Shown here piece after piece: positions 52,616-61,546 of a stretch of DNA of 64,000 nucleotides. This stretch comes from Hellea balneolensis DSM 19091. Its GTDB lineage: Bacteria > Pseudomonadota > Alphaproteobacteria > Caulobacterales > Maricaulaceae. The notes under the pieces are model-generated. The model was not told the DNA's origin. It saw only the letters and a list, made by a program, of their open reading frames with translations, and ran no database searches. The position numbers and the translations under genes were made by a program. Location: NCBI RefSeq assembly GCF_000428525.1, contig NZ_KE386760.1, positions 170,973 through 234,972 of the forward strand, read 5' to 3'. Position 1 is the first letter of the stretch; each line of letters starts with the position of its first letter.

Positions 52616-52801
52616 ATGAGAGATGGAAAATGGCATTATAAAGTTGAAACTTATAAGCAAAGCGTTTGGAGCTATAAGCCTAAAAACGTTGATGCCCAAA
52701 TTTCTGAAAGGCTTAACCGTTTAGGTATGGAGGGCTGGGAGCTTGTCGCGATCAAGCCTTATGGACATTATACGCAAATGTATTTGAAGCGGCCCTTTTA
52801 A
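52616..52801 (+). CDS. DUF4177 protein
   Basis: A 61-residue small protein beginning M-R-D-G-K-W-H-Y-K-V-E-T-Y and ending L-N-R-L-G-M-E-G-W-E-L-V-A-I-K-P-Y-G, the DUF4177 pattern (a short helix-strand unit with conserved G-W-E-L). It starts directly after the RHH stop with AGGAGG upstream. Function unknown; the gene completes the SPFH-RHH operon. Confidence 0.85.
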   Translation: MRDGKWHYKVETYKQSVWSYKPKNVDAQISERLNRLGMEGWELVAIKPYGHYTQMYLKRPF

Positions 52802-52807
52802 ACCGTT

Positions 52808-53956
52808 TTAATCAGGGACAGATTTTCCCCTTATAAGCCGCCAAAGCCTGCGTGCGCTGCGCTTGAAGAAATGATAAGGTGAGCCTGCGAGCTTCATCAT
52901 ACGTCGCATTCGCCGCCAACGTTTCCTCGCGACGGGTTCATATTCCGGTGTTAGATACTCAAAAAAGACCTGGCTGACATTCGCCCAACTATAATTTTGT
53001 GCATGGCGAACTGCGTCTTCGCGGTTCAGCTTAAGGCACGCTAGGCAAGCGGCTCTTAAATCCGCATCAACTATGCCAGCCTTACTGCCCGGGATAATAT
53101 CAACGGGACCAGTCACAGGATAAGCGGCGACAGGCGTGCCCGTAGCCATGGCTTCGATAATGACAAGTCCGAATGTATCGGTTTTGGACGGGAAAACAAA
53201 AACATCTGCATCTGCAAAATGACGGGCGAGCTCCGTCTCAAATTTAGCTCCAAGAAAGTGCGCTTCGGGATACGCTTTTTTAAGCTGCTCTAATTGCGGG
53301 CCGTCCCCAACAATGACTTTTGAGCCTGGCAGATCAAGTTTCAAAAACGCTTCTATATTTTTTTCAACGGCGACGCGACCGACATTTACAAATATAGGGC
53401 GGGGCAAGTCTTTATAGACATCCTTCGGCGCAAAGCGTTTATCGGGATGAAATTCGGCCGTATCCACGCCCCGCGCCCACGGCGCTAGATTAGTAAAGCC
53501 TTGCTTATCCAAAAACTCAACCATGGACGGCGTTGTCACCATGGTGCGTCCACCGCTATTATGAAACTCGCGCACAAATTTATAAGGCAGTTTAAGTGGA
53601 ATAAAGGGAAAGCGGGCCTTTATATATTCAGGGAATTTTGTGTGATAGCTTGTTGTAAAAGGCATCCCCCATTTCAGGCATAAAGCTCGCGCGGCTTGCC
53701 CTAATGGGCCTTCGGTCGCGATGTGAACCGCCTCCGGGCCAAATTTAACAATCCGCCGCTCTACATCCGCTTTTGCAAAAGGGGCAAGACGAATATCAGG
53801 ATAAGTTGGCAACGGCATCGTCCAATACCCATCAGAGGGTGCAATCACCTCCACGATATGACCCTTCGCCCGCAATTGTTCAATCGTCATGGCAAGGGTT
53901 CGCACAACCCCATTCATCTGCGGCGTCCATGCATCTGTGACGACAAGAATTTTCAT
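52808..53956 (-). CDS. Family-4/SqdX-like glycosyltransferase
   Basis: A 382-residue GT-B-fold glycosyltransferase. The N-terminal half opens V-V-T-D-A-W-T-P-Q-M-N-G-V-V-R-T and has H-I-A-T-E-G-P-L-G near residue 79 and T-S-Y-H-T-K-F-P-E-Y near 102; the C-terminal half has the donor-site pattern F-V-F-P-S-K-T-D-T-F-G-L-V-I-I-E-A-M-A near 257. This is close to the MgtA/SqdX-like group that acts on diacylglycerol or mannosyl lipids. It overlaps the sulfotransferase gene by four bases, so they are coupled; the product may be a sulfated glycolipid (inference). Confidence 0.88.
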   Translation of the reverse strand: MKILVVTDAWTPQMNGVVRTLAMTIEQLRAKGHIVEVIAPSDGYWTMPLPTYPDIRLAPFAKADVERRIVKFGPEAVHIATEGPLGQAARALCLKWGMPFTTSYHTKFPEYIKARFPFIPLKLPYKFVREFHNSGGRTMVTTPSMVEFLDKQGFTNLAPWARGVDTAEFHPDKRFAPKDVYKDLPRPIFVNVGRVAVEKNIEAFLKLDLPGSKVIVGDGPQLEQLKKAYPEAHFLGAKFETELARHFADADVFVFPSKTDTFGLVIIEAMATGTPVAAYPVTGPVDIIPGSKAGIVDADLRAACLACLKLNREDAVRHAQNYSWANVSQVFFEYLTPEYEPVARKRWRRMRRMMKLAGSPYHFFKRSARRLWRLIRGKSVPD

Positions 53957-55527
53957 GTTTCAGCCAGCGTGCCTAAGGCATTTTTAAGTGGATTTAATTT
54001 CTCTCCATATTTTTTCCAGCGTCCTACGGAGCCGCGGTAGAGGGGCTGCCGAACTTGCACGGAGCTGGCCGTGGAGACAGGCGCTTTATTTTCGTGAAAG
54101 CGCAGACAGGCTTCGTCCCAATCCAAACCACAAAATTCTAGCAACCTTCTTGTTTCCCTGTCTTGATGATCAATCATGTTTTCATATCGAATTTCCATAA
54201 ACCTATTAGCCGGTAATGACTCACGCCAAGTCGTCATAAGCGCGTCATAGGCTTTATAATATTTTGCTGTGTCCTGAAGATCGAATGTATAATTATAATA
54301 GGAGTATTTCGTCGCAAAAAGCTGCCTGAAATTAGACAGGCAACTATCCATAGCGCCGCGCCTTAGGGCCACTATGCGTGCATTTGGCAAAGCGCGATGG
54401 ATGAGGCCGCAATTTAAAAAATTCAGTGGCATTTTATCTGTAAACCGCTCTGCCCCGCGCGATAATTCCTTCGTGGCTCGGATATAGTCATGCCCTATTT
54501 GTGTGACAGATTTATTAGAGGCCGCCTCAAGCGTGTCTTTATCCAGCACATATTGCGACGGTGTACTCGCAAGGTGTTTAGTTAGCTCTGAAAAGACGTT
54601 TAATTCCCCCGCCGCGATCACGTCGGGATGGGATGATAAAATCCGATCTATAAGCGTTGTCCCCGTTCTGGGAAGACCGACGATAAATATAGGGGCGTCT
54701 TCTGATTTAAGCCCCATATCTGCTTTTGTGTTCAGAGCCGTTCTGGCAGCCTCAATCAGCTCGATATCTTGGCTAATATGATAGTCCAATTCGGCTCGTT
54801 TGGGCGCTTTGCATTTGATAAGCCAATCCAAACTTTCGCGGTGATCTCCGAGATCCTCAAGCGTTTTGGCGATGGCATGTCCTAGTGTAAGGACCGCGTC
54901 TGAGTTGCCCGACAAGCGCTTATATTCCGACTTAAGGTTTTCAAGCTGATTTTGGCCAGCGGTTTGCTTTTTAAGAGAAACAAGTGAGGCCCTCGCCCGA
55001 AATAAATCAGGGTCTCTAGCCAGTGCAGTATTGTAATGAGTTTCTGCGGCATCAAAGTCTCCTGAAAATTGAAGGGACGAGGCAAGATTATAATGGAAAT
55101 TTGCGGGTTGCGGATTGAGCGACACGGCTTGCTTGAAAAAAGGGATGGCTTTTTCATGAAAACCGGTGCGGCTATAAATAACGCCAATCATATCCGCAGT
55201 CATCGCGTCATTTATAGGTAAATCAGCGGCTCTATCCGCTTGCTCCCGAGCAGCGGCCTGCCGCCCGATAAGAGTTAGGGCTTTGGCATATTGGGCAATA
55301 TAAAAGGGATCTTGCGGGGAATATTTTTGTGCTGTTTGAAATAACTCTAGCGCTTTGGGCACATTTTTATGATCAAAAGCAATATGCGCCAAACCGCAAT
55401 ATGGCCGTGGATCTTGAATATTATTCTCAATCATCTTGATACAGAGCGCATGTGCCTTTTTATAAGCCTTAGCTTCGATGAGTGATAATATCGATTGCAC
55501 AGTTAATCCTTTGTGCTGCGCGCCCAA
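53953..55527 (-). CDS. TPR-containing sulfotransferase
   Basis: A 524-residue protein with tetratricopeptide repeats over about residues 10-190 and a sulfotransferase domain from about residue 275. The PAPS phosphosulfate loop is I-F-I-V-G-L-P-R-T-G-T-T (residues 281-292), and R-R-G-A-M-D-S-C-L-S-N-F near residue 377 is the 3'-phosphate-binding segment. The end has R-Y-E-N-M-I-D-H. Such proteins sulfate glycans or lipids. It is the upstream member of a coupled pair with the glycosyltransferase, and the TonB receptor diverges from it. Confidence 0.9.
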   Translation of the reverse strand: MGAQHKGLTVQSILSLIEAKAYKKAHALCIKMIENNIQDPRPYCGLAHIAFDHKNVPKALELFQTAQKYSPQDPFYIAQYAKALTLIGRQAAAREQADRAADLPINDAMTADMIGVIYSRTGFHEKAIPFFKQAVSLNPQPANFHYNLASSLQFSGDFDAAETHYNTALARDPDLFRARASLVSLKKQTAGQNQLENLKSEYKRLSGNSDAVLTLGHAIAKTLEDLGDHRESLDWLIKCKAPKRAELDYHISQDIELIEAARTALNTKADMGLKSEDAPIFIVGLPRTGTTLIDRILSSHPDVIAAGELNVFSELTKHLASTPSQYVLDKDTLEAASNKSVTQIGHDYIRATKELSRGAERFTDKMPLNFLNCGLIHRALPNARIVALRRGAMDSCLSNFRQLFATKYSYYNYTFDLQDTAKYYKAYDALMTTWRESLPANRFMEIRYENMIDHQDRETRRLLEFCGLDWDEACLRFHENKAPVSTASSVQVRQPLYRGSVGRWKKYGEKLNPLKNALGTLAET

Positions 55528-55634
55528 ATATGTGGCGTTTTTGCATCACTTTTCTCTTTTCTGATATCTTTGCAATATAATGAATTGTTTATACAGGGCC
55601 AATTGTTATTGCTTTGTGCAAATTGGAGACAAAT

Positions 55635-58139
55635 ATGAAAAATAATTACAAACGTAACCTTGCGCAAAGCGTGAGTACATCCGTTCTTTTTGCGGCCGCT
55701 ATCGCGGCAAGCGTTCCTGCCGTAGCGCAGGTTGACGACGAGATTATTGTAACGGCGACGCGACGGGCACAATCCATTCAGGATATTCCGTTCAATATCG
55801 CGGCCGTTGGCGGCGATCAAATTGAACAGCAGGGTTTTGATGATATCGCGCAATTGATCGACTATGTGCCGGGTATCAATATTTTGGACCAGGGCGGGCG
55901 TGATGGTAACCGTATTGTTGTGCGCGGTATCAATGCTGATCCCATAGCGGGCGGCGGTGGCGGCGCAGGATCTGACGGCGGCGGTACTGTTTCACCTTAT
56001 ATTGGTGAGATACCGCTTTATGTTGATTTGCGGTTAAATGACCTCGAGCGTGTTGAGGTTCTACTCGGGCCGCAGGGCACACTTTACGGTGCGGGTACAA
56101 TGGGCGGTGCTATTCGCTATATTCCAAAGAAGGCCAGTTTTGATGGGTTTAGTGCTGAACTGCGCGGTGATGCATATTCATATAAAGAGGGTGACGGTAT
56201 TTCGACAGACCTTGGCGGAACCGTCAATTATACGATTTCTGATACTTTGGCTTTCCGGGCTTCTGTGGATTATTTGGATGATAAGGGTTTTATTGACTAC
56301 CCTTACGTTGTTCAGACGATCGGCGTGTCTAACCCTGATCCAGACTTTACAAATCAAGCCGATATTGACGCCAATCTTCGCCGTGTCGAGGATGCTAACA
56401 CAGAAGAAACATTATCCGGTCGTGCGGCCCTTCGTTGGCAGCCAACAGATGCTTTCGACGCTAACTTGACCTATTATTTCCAGAACGCCAAATTCGGAGG
56501 GCGTACAACATCAGGTCTTCGTGGATCTGTCCCGCTAGGCGAATATGAAGCCCCGCAGCGTGTTGAGGAGCCCGCAAAACTTGATACGCGCCTTTTGGCT
56601 CTTGAAGTTACAGCAGATCTAGGTTTTGCAGAGCTCACCTCTGCGACAGGTATCTCCCAAGAAAAGTTCCTAGGGCAACGCGATCAAACAGATTTGTTGA
56701 TCAGTCTGGAATACTCTTACGAAACATTCCCAAGCTTTACAGGGTTTACGCAAGAAGTTGAAAAGAGTGAGCGTTTTAACCAAGAACTACGCTTGGTCTC
56801 CCAAAGCGAAGGCCCCTTAAGCTGGATAGTTGGCGCGTTTTATAATAAACGTGATGATATTGGTGTCTCATCCGAATTTACACCTTTCTATGGCGACTTT
56901 GCGTTTGGTCCCGGCACCTCTGCCGCGTTGAATGATCTTGAATATTACGCGGTTGGTAAGTCTGAACTCACCGAACAGGCTGCATTTGGTGAAATTGGAT
57001 ATCAAATCACAGATGCTTGGCAGGTGACAGGCGGTATTCGTCTTTATGGATACGAGCTTGATACGGCAGATTCTGTAAGACTCCCGAACAGTACAGATAC
57101 TGTTACGACCGTGTTCTTCCCTTATTTTGGATGCCCTTCAGATAGTTGCGGTCTCTTTGACCTTGACGATATTGATGACGCCTATGAGGTTGCTGGAAAC
57201 CAAGACTTTTCTGGTGAGCTTTTTAAGGTGAACACTTCCTATAAGTTTGATAATGGCAATTCAGTTTACGCCACCTTTAGTCAAGGTTATCGAATCGGAG
57301 CGTCCAACGGCCTGGCACCATGTCCTGATATCTTTGTTGACGGACCGCAAGGCCAGTGCGGCTTGGTTCCAGGACAGCAATTTGGGCCAAATGCGGGCGA
57401 TATTGCGCAAATTAATGAGCGTGAGTATTTTCCTGACACCGTTGATAACTACGAAGTCGGGTTTAAGTCGCGCTGGCTAGATGGGGACCTTACATTTAAT
57501 GCAGCGGCATATTTTATTAAGTGGGATGATATTCAGATCGTCTCGTCTTCGGTAAATGCTGGCCTGACGATTACCGTAAACGGAAGTAAAGCTGAGTCTA
57601 AAGGTATTGAGCTTTCCTCAGACTGGAAGATAAACGATAATTTCAGCTTACGCGGCAATTACAGTTTTACTGATGCTAACCTTACGCAAGATGTCTCTGC
57701 TTTGGTGCGGACTATTGCTCCAGGCGGCGGTTTTGCTACGGCGTTTGAGGATGCTTCAAGTGGTGATAGACTCCCAGGTTCGCCCAAACATCAGTTTTCT
57801 GTTTTTGGTGCTTATGAGCAACCCCTCTATAGCGGTAACTTATTCGTAAATGGCGGTCTGTCCTATCAGGGCGATGTTCTCTCACGTGTTGGGGCGCGTG
57901 GCTCTAGCTTAACACTTGATGGATTTGCCCGTTTGAATGCATCTATTGGCTATGAGCAAGATAGTTGGTCATTAACAGCTTATGCTGAAAACCTTCTGGA
58001 TGACTATTCAGAATCAAGCGTCAACAGCACGTCGCTCTTTAATCAAACAATAAGCGGAGCAAATGTGCGGAGTTTCCGAACCAGTGTTTTGCCTCCTCGT
58101 GTTATTGGAGCGCGATTTAAATATAACTTCGGTCAATAA
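55635..58139 (+). CDS. TonB-dependent receptor
   Basis: An 834-residue outer-membrane transporter. After a signal peptide (about 32 residues) comes the TonB box region (D-E-I-I-V-T-A-T-R-R-A), the plug domain (I-P-F-N-I-A-A-V, R-I-V-V-R-G-I-N, V-E-V-L-L-G-P-Q-G-T-L-Y-G-A-G) and a 22-strand barrel ending Y-N-F-G-Q (terminal hydrophobic strand). The longest frame begins 21 bases earlier, but GGAGAC precedes ATG 55635. Substrate is unknown; no siderophore or sugar gene lies next to it. A large terminator follows. Confidence 0.93.
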   Translation: MKNNYKRNLAQSVSTSVLFAAAIAASVPAVAQVDDEIIVTATRRAQSIQDIPFNIAAVGGDQIEQQGFDDIAQLIDYVPGINILDQGGRDGNRIVVRGINADPIAGGGGGAGSDGGGTVSPYIGEIPLYVDLRLNDLERVEVLLGPQGTLYGAGTMGGAIRYIPKKASFDGFSAELRGDAYSYKEGDGISTDLGGTVNYTISDTLAFRASVDYLDDKGFIDYPYVVQTIGVSNPDPDFTNQADIDANLRRVEDANTEETLSGRAALRWQPTDAFDANLTYYFQNAKFGGRTTSGLRGSVPLGEYEAPQRVEEPAKLDTRLLALEVTADLGFAELTSATGISQEKFLGQRDQTDLLISLEYSYETFPSFTGFTQEVEKSERFNQELRLVSQSEGPLSWIVGAFYNKRDDIGVSSEFTPFYGDFAFGPGTSAALNDLEYYAVGKSELTEQAAFGEIGYQITDAWQVTGGIRLYGYELDTADSVRLPNSTDTVTTVFFPYFGCPSDSCGLFDLDDIDDAYEVAGNQDFSGELFKVNTSYKFDNGNSVYATFSQGYRIGASNGLAPCPDIFVDGPQGQCGLVPGQQFGPNAGDIAQINEREYFPDTVDNYEVGFKSRWLDGDLTFNAAAYFIKWDDIQIVSSSVNAGLTITVNGSKAESKGIELSSDWKINDNFSLRGNYSFTDANLTQDVSALVRTIAPGGGFATAFEDASSGDRLPGSPKHQFSVFGAYEQPLYSGNLFVNGGLSYQGDVLSRVGARGSSLTLDGFARLNASIGYEQDSWSLTAYAENLLDDYSESSVNSTSLFNQTISGANVRSFRTSVLPPRVIGARFKYNFGQ

Positions 58140-58164
58140 CAGCACCAATTCAGCTTCATTTACT

Positions 58165-58203
58165 AAAACGCCCGTTCAAAATTGAGCGGGCGTTTTTTTA
58201 TGC
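58165..58203 (+). terminator. Terminator after the TonB receptor
   Basis: AAAACGCCCGTTCAA and TTGAGCGGGCGTTTT (one T-G wobble) form a 15-bp stem with a two-base centre and a following T run. Confidence 0.88.
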
Positions 58204-58352
58204 CAAGGATTCTTGTATACCAAACTCAGACGCTATGTTGAAAACCGCTACTTTGCCTAAAGCAGAGTCAGGTCATATCGGAGCCGTCATAAAAAATTCA
58301 CAGCTTTCTTCGTAATTTAAGGAGGTGTTAACTAAAAATTTTCTTTTTTAGC

Positions 58353-58399
58353 ACACTAGGTGTTGACGGATGGAGGCAAATCAACACTATATGTAGTAA
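58353..58399 (+). promoter_or_regulatory. NrdR-box pair over the nrdA promoter
   Basis: Box 1 at 58353-58368 (begins ACACTA) and box 2 at 58384-58399 (ACACTATATGTAGTAA) are 31 bp apart, the usual spacing for NrdR. A promoter TTGACG (58363-58368) and CTATAT (58387-58392), 18 bp apart, overlaps both. The 145 bases before nrdA include a GTGTC/GACAC hairpin (58453-58469). Confidence 0.6.
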
Positions 58400-58545
58400 C
58401 GAAACATACCGAAGACATTTCGGGGTTTTCCATTCAGAGTGATATCGAAGCCGTGTCCTGGCGAGACACTTCGGGAAGCTTTGACGTCAAATTTTGAGCC
58501 GTGCGATGAGAATCGTCCGCAATTGGGAGTTAAAAGGGGTTTTAT

Positions 58546-60465
58546 ATGTCAGAGAATTCAACAAATGCATTTGCTACGACGGACATCAATGAGGATGGCG
58601 CAACGCAAGACATAACCTATAAGCCGCGCGTAAAAGCTGCCCCAAAGCCGGTAACAGTCAAAGAGCAGCGCATTGGGACCGTAAAGCAGGTCCGCGCGCG
58701 CGATTCGCTTTTAACTGATTTTGGTAAAAAGACGCTTGTTGATCGTTACTTACTCCCTGAAGAGTCCTATCAAGATATGTTTGCGCGGGTGTCTGAGGCC
58801 TATGCTGATGATACAGCTCATGCCCAGCGCCTTTATGATTACATGTCACAGCTCTGGTTTATGCCGGCTACGCCTGTTCTTTCTAATGGCGGTGCGGAAC
58901 GCGGCCTTCCAATCTCCTGCTTCCTAAATGCTGTTGATGATAGCCTTGATTCTATTGTAGGCGCGTGGACAGAGAATGTCTGGCTCGCCTCTAATGGCGG
59001 CGGGATCGGGACTTATTGGGGCAATGTGCGTTCGATTGGCGAGAAAATTGGCCGTGCGGGTAAGACATCAGGCATCATTCCTTTTATTCGCGTTATGGAC
59101 AGCTTGACCCTCGCTATTTCCCAAGGCTCTCTGCGCCGTGGCTCAGCTGCCGTTTATCTGGATATCCACCATCCGGAAATCGAAGAGTTTCTAGAAATCC
59201 GTAAGCCGTCCGGTGACTTTAACCGTAAATCGCTTAACCTGCATCACGGCTTGAACATCACGGATGAATTTATGGAAGCCGTGAAAGACGGCAAAGATTT
59301 TGCGCTTAAGAGCCCGCATACAGGGGAAACCATCAAAGAAGTGTCTGCGCGTAAGCTATGGCAGAAAATTCTTGAAATGCGTCTCCAGACGGGTGAGCCT
59401 TATATGATTTTCTCCGATACGGTGAATGAGGCGCTAGCCAAGCACCAACGCGATCAGGGCCTAAAAGTGCAGCAATCAAACCTCTGTGCTGAAATCATGT
59501 TGCCGACAGGCCGCGATAAATATGGCAAGCAGCGCACAGCCGTCTGCTGTCTGTCTTCCGTCAATGCCGAAAAATATGATGAATGGAAGAATGAAGAAGG
59601 CTTTATCGAAGACATTATGCGGTTCCTTGATAATGTTCTCGAAGACTTTATCCAAAATGCACCTGAGTCCATGGCGGATGCGAAATATTCCGCCGCGCGT
59701 GAGCGCTCTGTTGGGCTGGGTCTGATGGGTTTTCACTCTATGCTGCAAGCCAAGAGCATTCCGTTTGAAAGCGCGATGGCGAAATCTTTTAACAATAGGC
59801 TTTTCCGCCACATCCGCCGCGGCGCGGATGCGGCTTCTGTTAAGCTAGCTGAAGAGCGCGGGGCTTGTCCTGATGCGGCCGAAGCGGGCGTAAAAGCGCG
59901 TTTTTCTCATAAAATGGCGGTGGCGCCAACGGCCTCCATCTCTATCATATGCGGCGGTACATCTGCCGGTATTGAGCCTATACCTGCCAATATCTATACA
60001 CATAAGACATTGTCAGGCTCTTTCACCGTCAAGAACCGTCTGCTCGAAGATCTGCTCGAAACCAAAGGTTTAAACACAGATGAGGTTTGGGGCACGATTT
60101 TGGAAAATGAAGGGTCTGTGCAGTTCATGGATGAACTGGATGAGCACGAAAAAGCGACCTTCCGCACAGCGTTTGAGATTGATCAACGCTGGGTGATTGA
60201 ACACGCTGCTGATCGCGCGCCCTATATCTGTCAGGCTCAAAGCCTAAATATCTTCCTTCCGGGTGATGTTGATAAATGGGACCTTCACATGCTCCATTGG
60301 CAAGCGTGGGAAAAAGGCGTGAAATCGCTCTATTATTGCCGTTCCAAATCTGTTCAGCGGGCTTCCTTTGCTGGGGCTGAAGATAAAGCTGAAATGACGG
60401 ATATGGAAAAATCTATGGCCGCAGCCGCGCCAACCGATTATGAAGAATGCCTTGCCTGTCAATAG
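58546..60465 (+). CDS. nrdA: Ribonucleotide reductase alpha subunit (class I NrdA)
   Basis: NrdA reduces ribonucleoside diphosphates to deoxy forms with a radical delivered by NrdB. The 639-residue protein has P-V-L-S-N-G-G near residue 104, S-C-F-L-N (first redox Cys) near 122, N-L-C-A-E (radical-site Asn-Cys-Glu) near 306-310, T-A-V-C-C-L-S-S-V-N (second redox Cys) near 325 and P-T-A-S-I-S near 465, and it ends with a C-x-x-C-type pair (E-C-L-A-C-Q) that shuttles electrons. There is no ATP-cone domain at the start. It ends in its own terminator with no nrdB next to it. Confidence 0.95.
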   Translation: MSENSTNAFATTDINEDGATQDITYKPRVKAAPKPVTVKEQRIGTVKQVRARDSLLTDFGKKTLVDRYLLPEESYQDMFARVSEAYADDTAHAQRLYDYMSQLWFMPATPVLSNGGAERGLPISCFLNAVDDSLDSIVGAWTENVWLASNGGGIGTYWGNVRSIGEKIGRAGKTSGIIPFIRVMDSLTLAISQGSLRRGSAAVYLDIHHPEIEEFLEIRKPSGDFNRKSLNLHHGLNITDEFMEAVKDGKDFALKSPHTGETIKEVSARKLWQKILEMRLQTGEPYMIFSDTVNEALAKHQRDQGLKVQQSNLCAEIMLPTGRDKYGKQRTAVCCLSSVNAEKYDEWKNEEGFIEDIMRFLDNVLEDFIQNAPESMADAKYSAARERSVGLGLMGFHSMLQAKSIPFESAMAKSFNNRLFRHIRRGADAASVKLAEERGACPDAAEAGVKARFSHKMAVAPTASISIICGGTSAGIEPIPANIYTHKTLSGSFTVKNRLLEDLLETKGLNTDEVWGTILENEGSVQFMDELDEHEKATFRTAFEIDQRWVIEHAADRAPYICQAQSLNIFLPGDVDKWDLHMLHWQAWEKGVKSLYYCRSKSVQRASFAGAEDKAEMTDMEKSMAAAAPTDYEECLACQ

Positions 60466-60529
60466 CGAGAAGTTCAAGAATTTGGGCTGACTTTATGGTT
60501 TTGACGTAATTTCGTCACAAATTTTAGAT

Positions 60530-60555
60530 AAGCGCTCCTTACGGAGCGTTTTTTT
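60530..60555 (+). terminator. Intrinsic terminator after nrdA
   Basis: CGCTCC (60533-60538) pairs with GGAGCG (60543-60548) across TTAC, with outer A-T pairs and a T run. Confidence 0.82.
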
Positions 60556-60592
60556 ATGATTATGTGAGATGAATCACGGAAGTTTTAACCTG

Positions 60593-60628
60593 TTAAGGCT
60601 TCCTTAATGTGAATTAAATTAAGTTTAA
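60593..60628 (+). promoter_or_regulatory. Two CtrA-type boxes in tandem
   Basis: TTAA-GGCTTCC-TTAA at 60593-60607 and TTAA-ATTAAGT-TTAA at 60614-60628 both fit TTAA-N7-TTAA and lie 98-133 bp before the outer-membrane gene at 60726. Adjacent boxes are usual in CtrA-controlled promoters. Confidence 0.55.
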
Positions 60629-60642
60629 GATGCATTAGTCAT

Positions 60643-60656
60643 TTTGACGTGTCAAA
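60643..60656. promoter_or_regulatory. TTTGAC/GTCAAA palindrome
   Basis: TTTGACGTGTCAAA is a palindrome with two central bases, 70-83 bp before the gene at 60726. It resembles a small dimeric repressor site, but no regulator is assigned. Confidence 0.35.
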
Positions 60657-60725
60657 TTAAGTGTATTGTGATAGGATAATGCTACGTAAGGTGGCGTCGT
60701 AAGTTAAAGAGGGTCTAAAACTAAA

Positions 60726-61460
60726 TTGTTAGACAGATTTAGGCATAAATCTCGTTTGAAAGGCGAAAAAAAGCGGCTACTCGCTGCGCTTTGTATCATG
60801 CCTGCTATTTTGGTTTTGTCTCCTGCTGCATCATTCGCGCAGGATAGCGCTTCAGAGGCGCCCGCACAGATTATTTCTCCAACAGATGGATTAGCTCTAA
60901 ATCTGGGGACTGAAAGCCCCGATTTTACGTCTAATATCTTTGATCTCCCTGCAGAAAGCGTGGGGTCAACTCTATTTAAGCTCGATTTGGCAGATACGGA
61001 TTGCCTGACAGGAGGCGAGGGGTGTCTCTCCCGCAGTGAGACATTGGATTTGGGCTATGCAAAAGCTTTTACAAGCCGCAGCCAAAAAGGACTGGATTTA
61101 TCTTTAACGCCCAGAGCTGCGTTGCGATTTAATGATGAGAGCTCATCTGCAGTTGTAGGCGCGGTCGTTGAGATCGGAGAAGATCTTCGTAAGGGCTCTA
61201 ATTTTGATAATAATACCTGGTATTTCTTTGCCGGCGCTGATGCAGAAGCCCTGACTTATTCACCTAACTCAGTTGGCCGCCTGACAAGCGGACAATTCCA
61301 CCTCCAAGACCGCATCATTGTGGGCGATGCCCAAGCGGGACTCGGTTACCGTATTGGTGATGCTGATGTGTCGCTCTCATACCTACGCCGCGAAGCAACA
61401 GCGGAAGATTTCAGTTTTAAAGAAGACGCGGCAGCACTCTCCTTCACCTGGAAACGCTAA
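60726..61460 (+). CDS. Outer-membrane beta-barrel protein
   Basis: A 244-residue exported protein. The best start is TTG at 60726, since no ATG precedes the signal core (K-R-L-L-A-A-L-C-I-M-P-A-I-L-V-L). A short acidic linker with L-A-D-T-D-C-L-T-G-G-E-G-C (possible disulfide) follows, then alternating strands to F-S-F-K-E-D-A-A-A-L-S-F-T-W-K-R. No family is recognised with confidence. Two CtrA-type boxes and a palindrome precede it, which points to cell-cycle control (inference). Confidence 0.65.
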   Translation: MLDRFRHKSRLKGEKKRLLAALCIMPAILVLSPAASFAQDSASEAPAQIISPTDGLALNLGTESPDFTSNIFDLPAESVGSTLFKLDLADTDCLTGGEGCLSRSETLDLGYAKAFTSRSQKGLDLSLTPRAALRFNDESSSAVVGAVVEIGEDLRKGSNFDNNTWYFFAGADAEALTYSPNSVGRLTSGQFHLQDRIIVGDAQAGLGYRIGDADVSLSYLRREATAEDFSFKEDAAALSFTWKR

Positions 61461-61546
61461 GACTAGAATTTTTGCGACTTTGCAAAGGCTGTTTTTCAGA
61501 CTAACTTACCAAAAGACTGTATTAGATCTTTGGGGCCTATGGCGTT

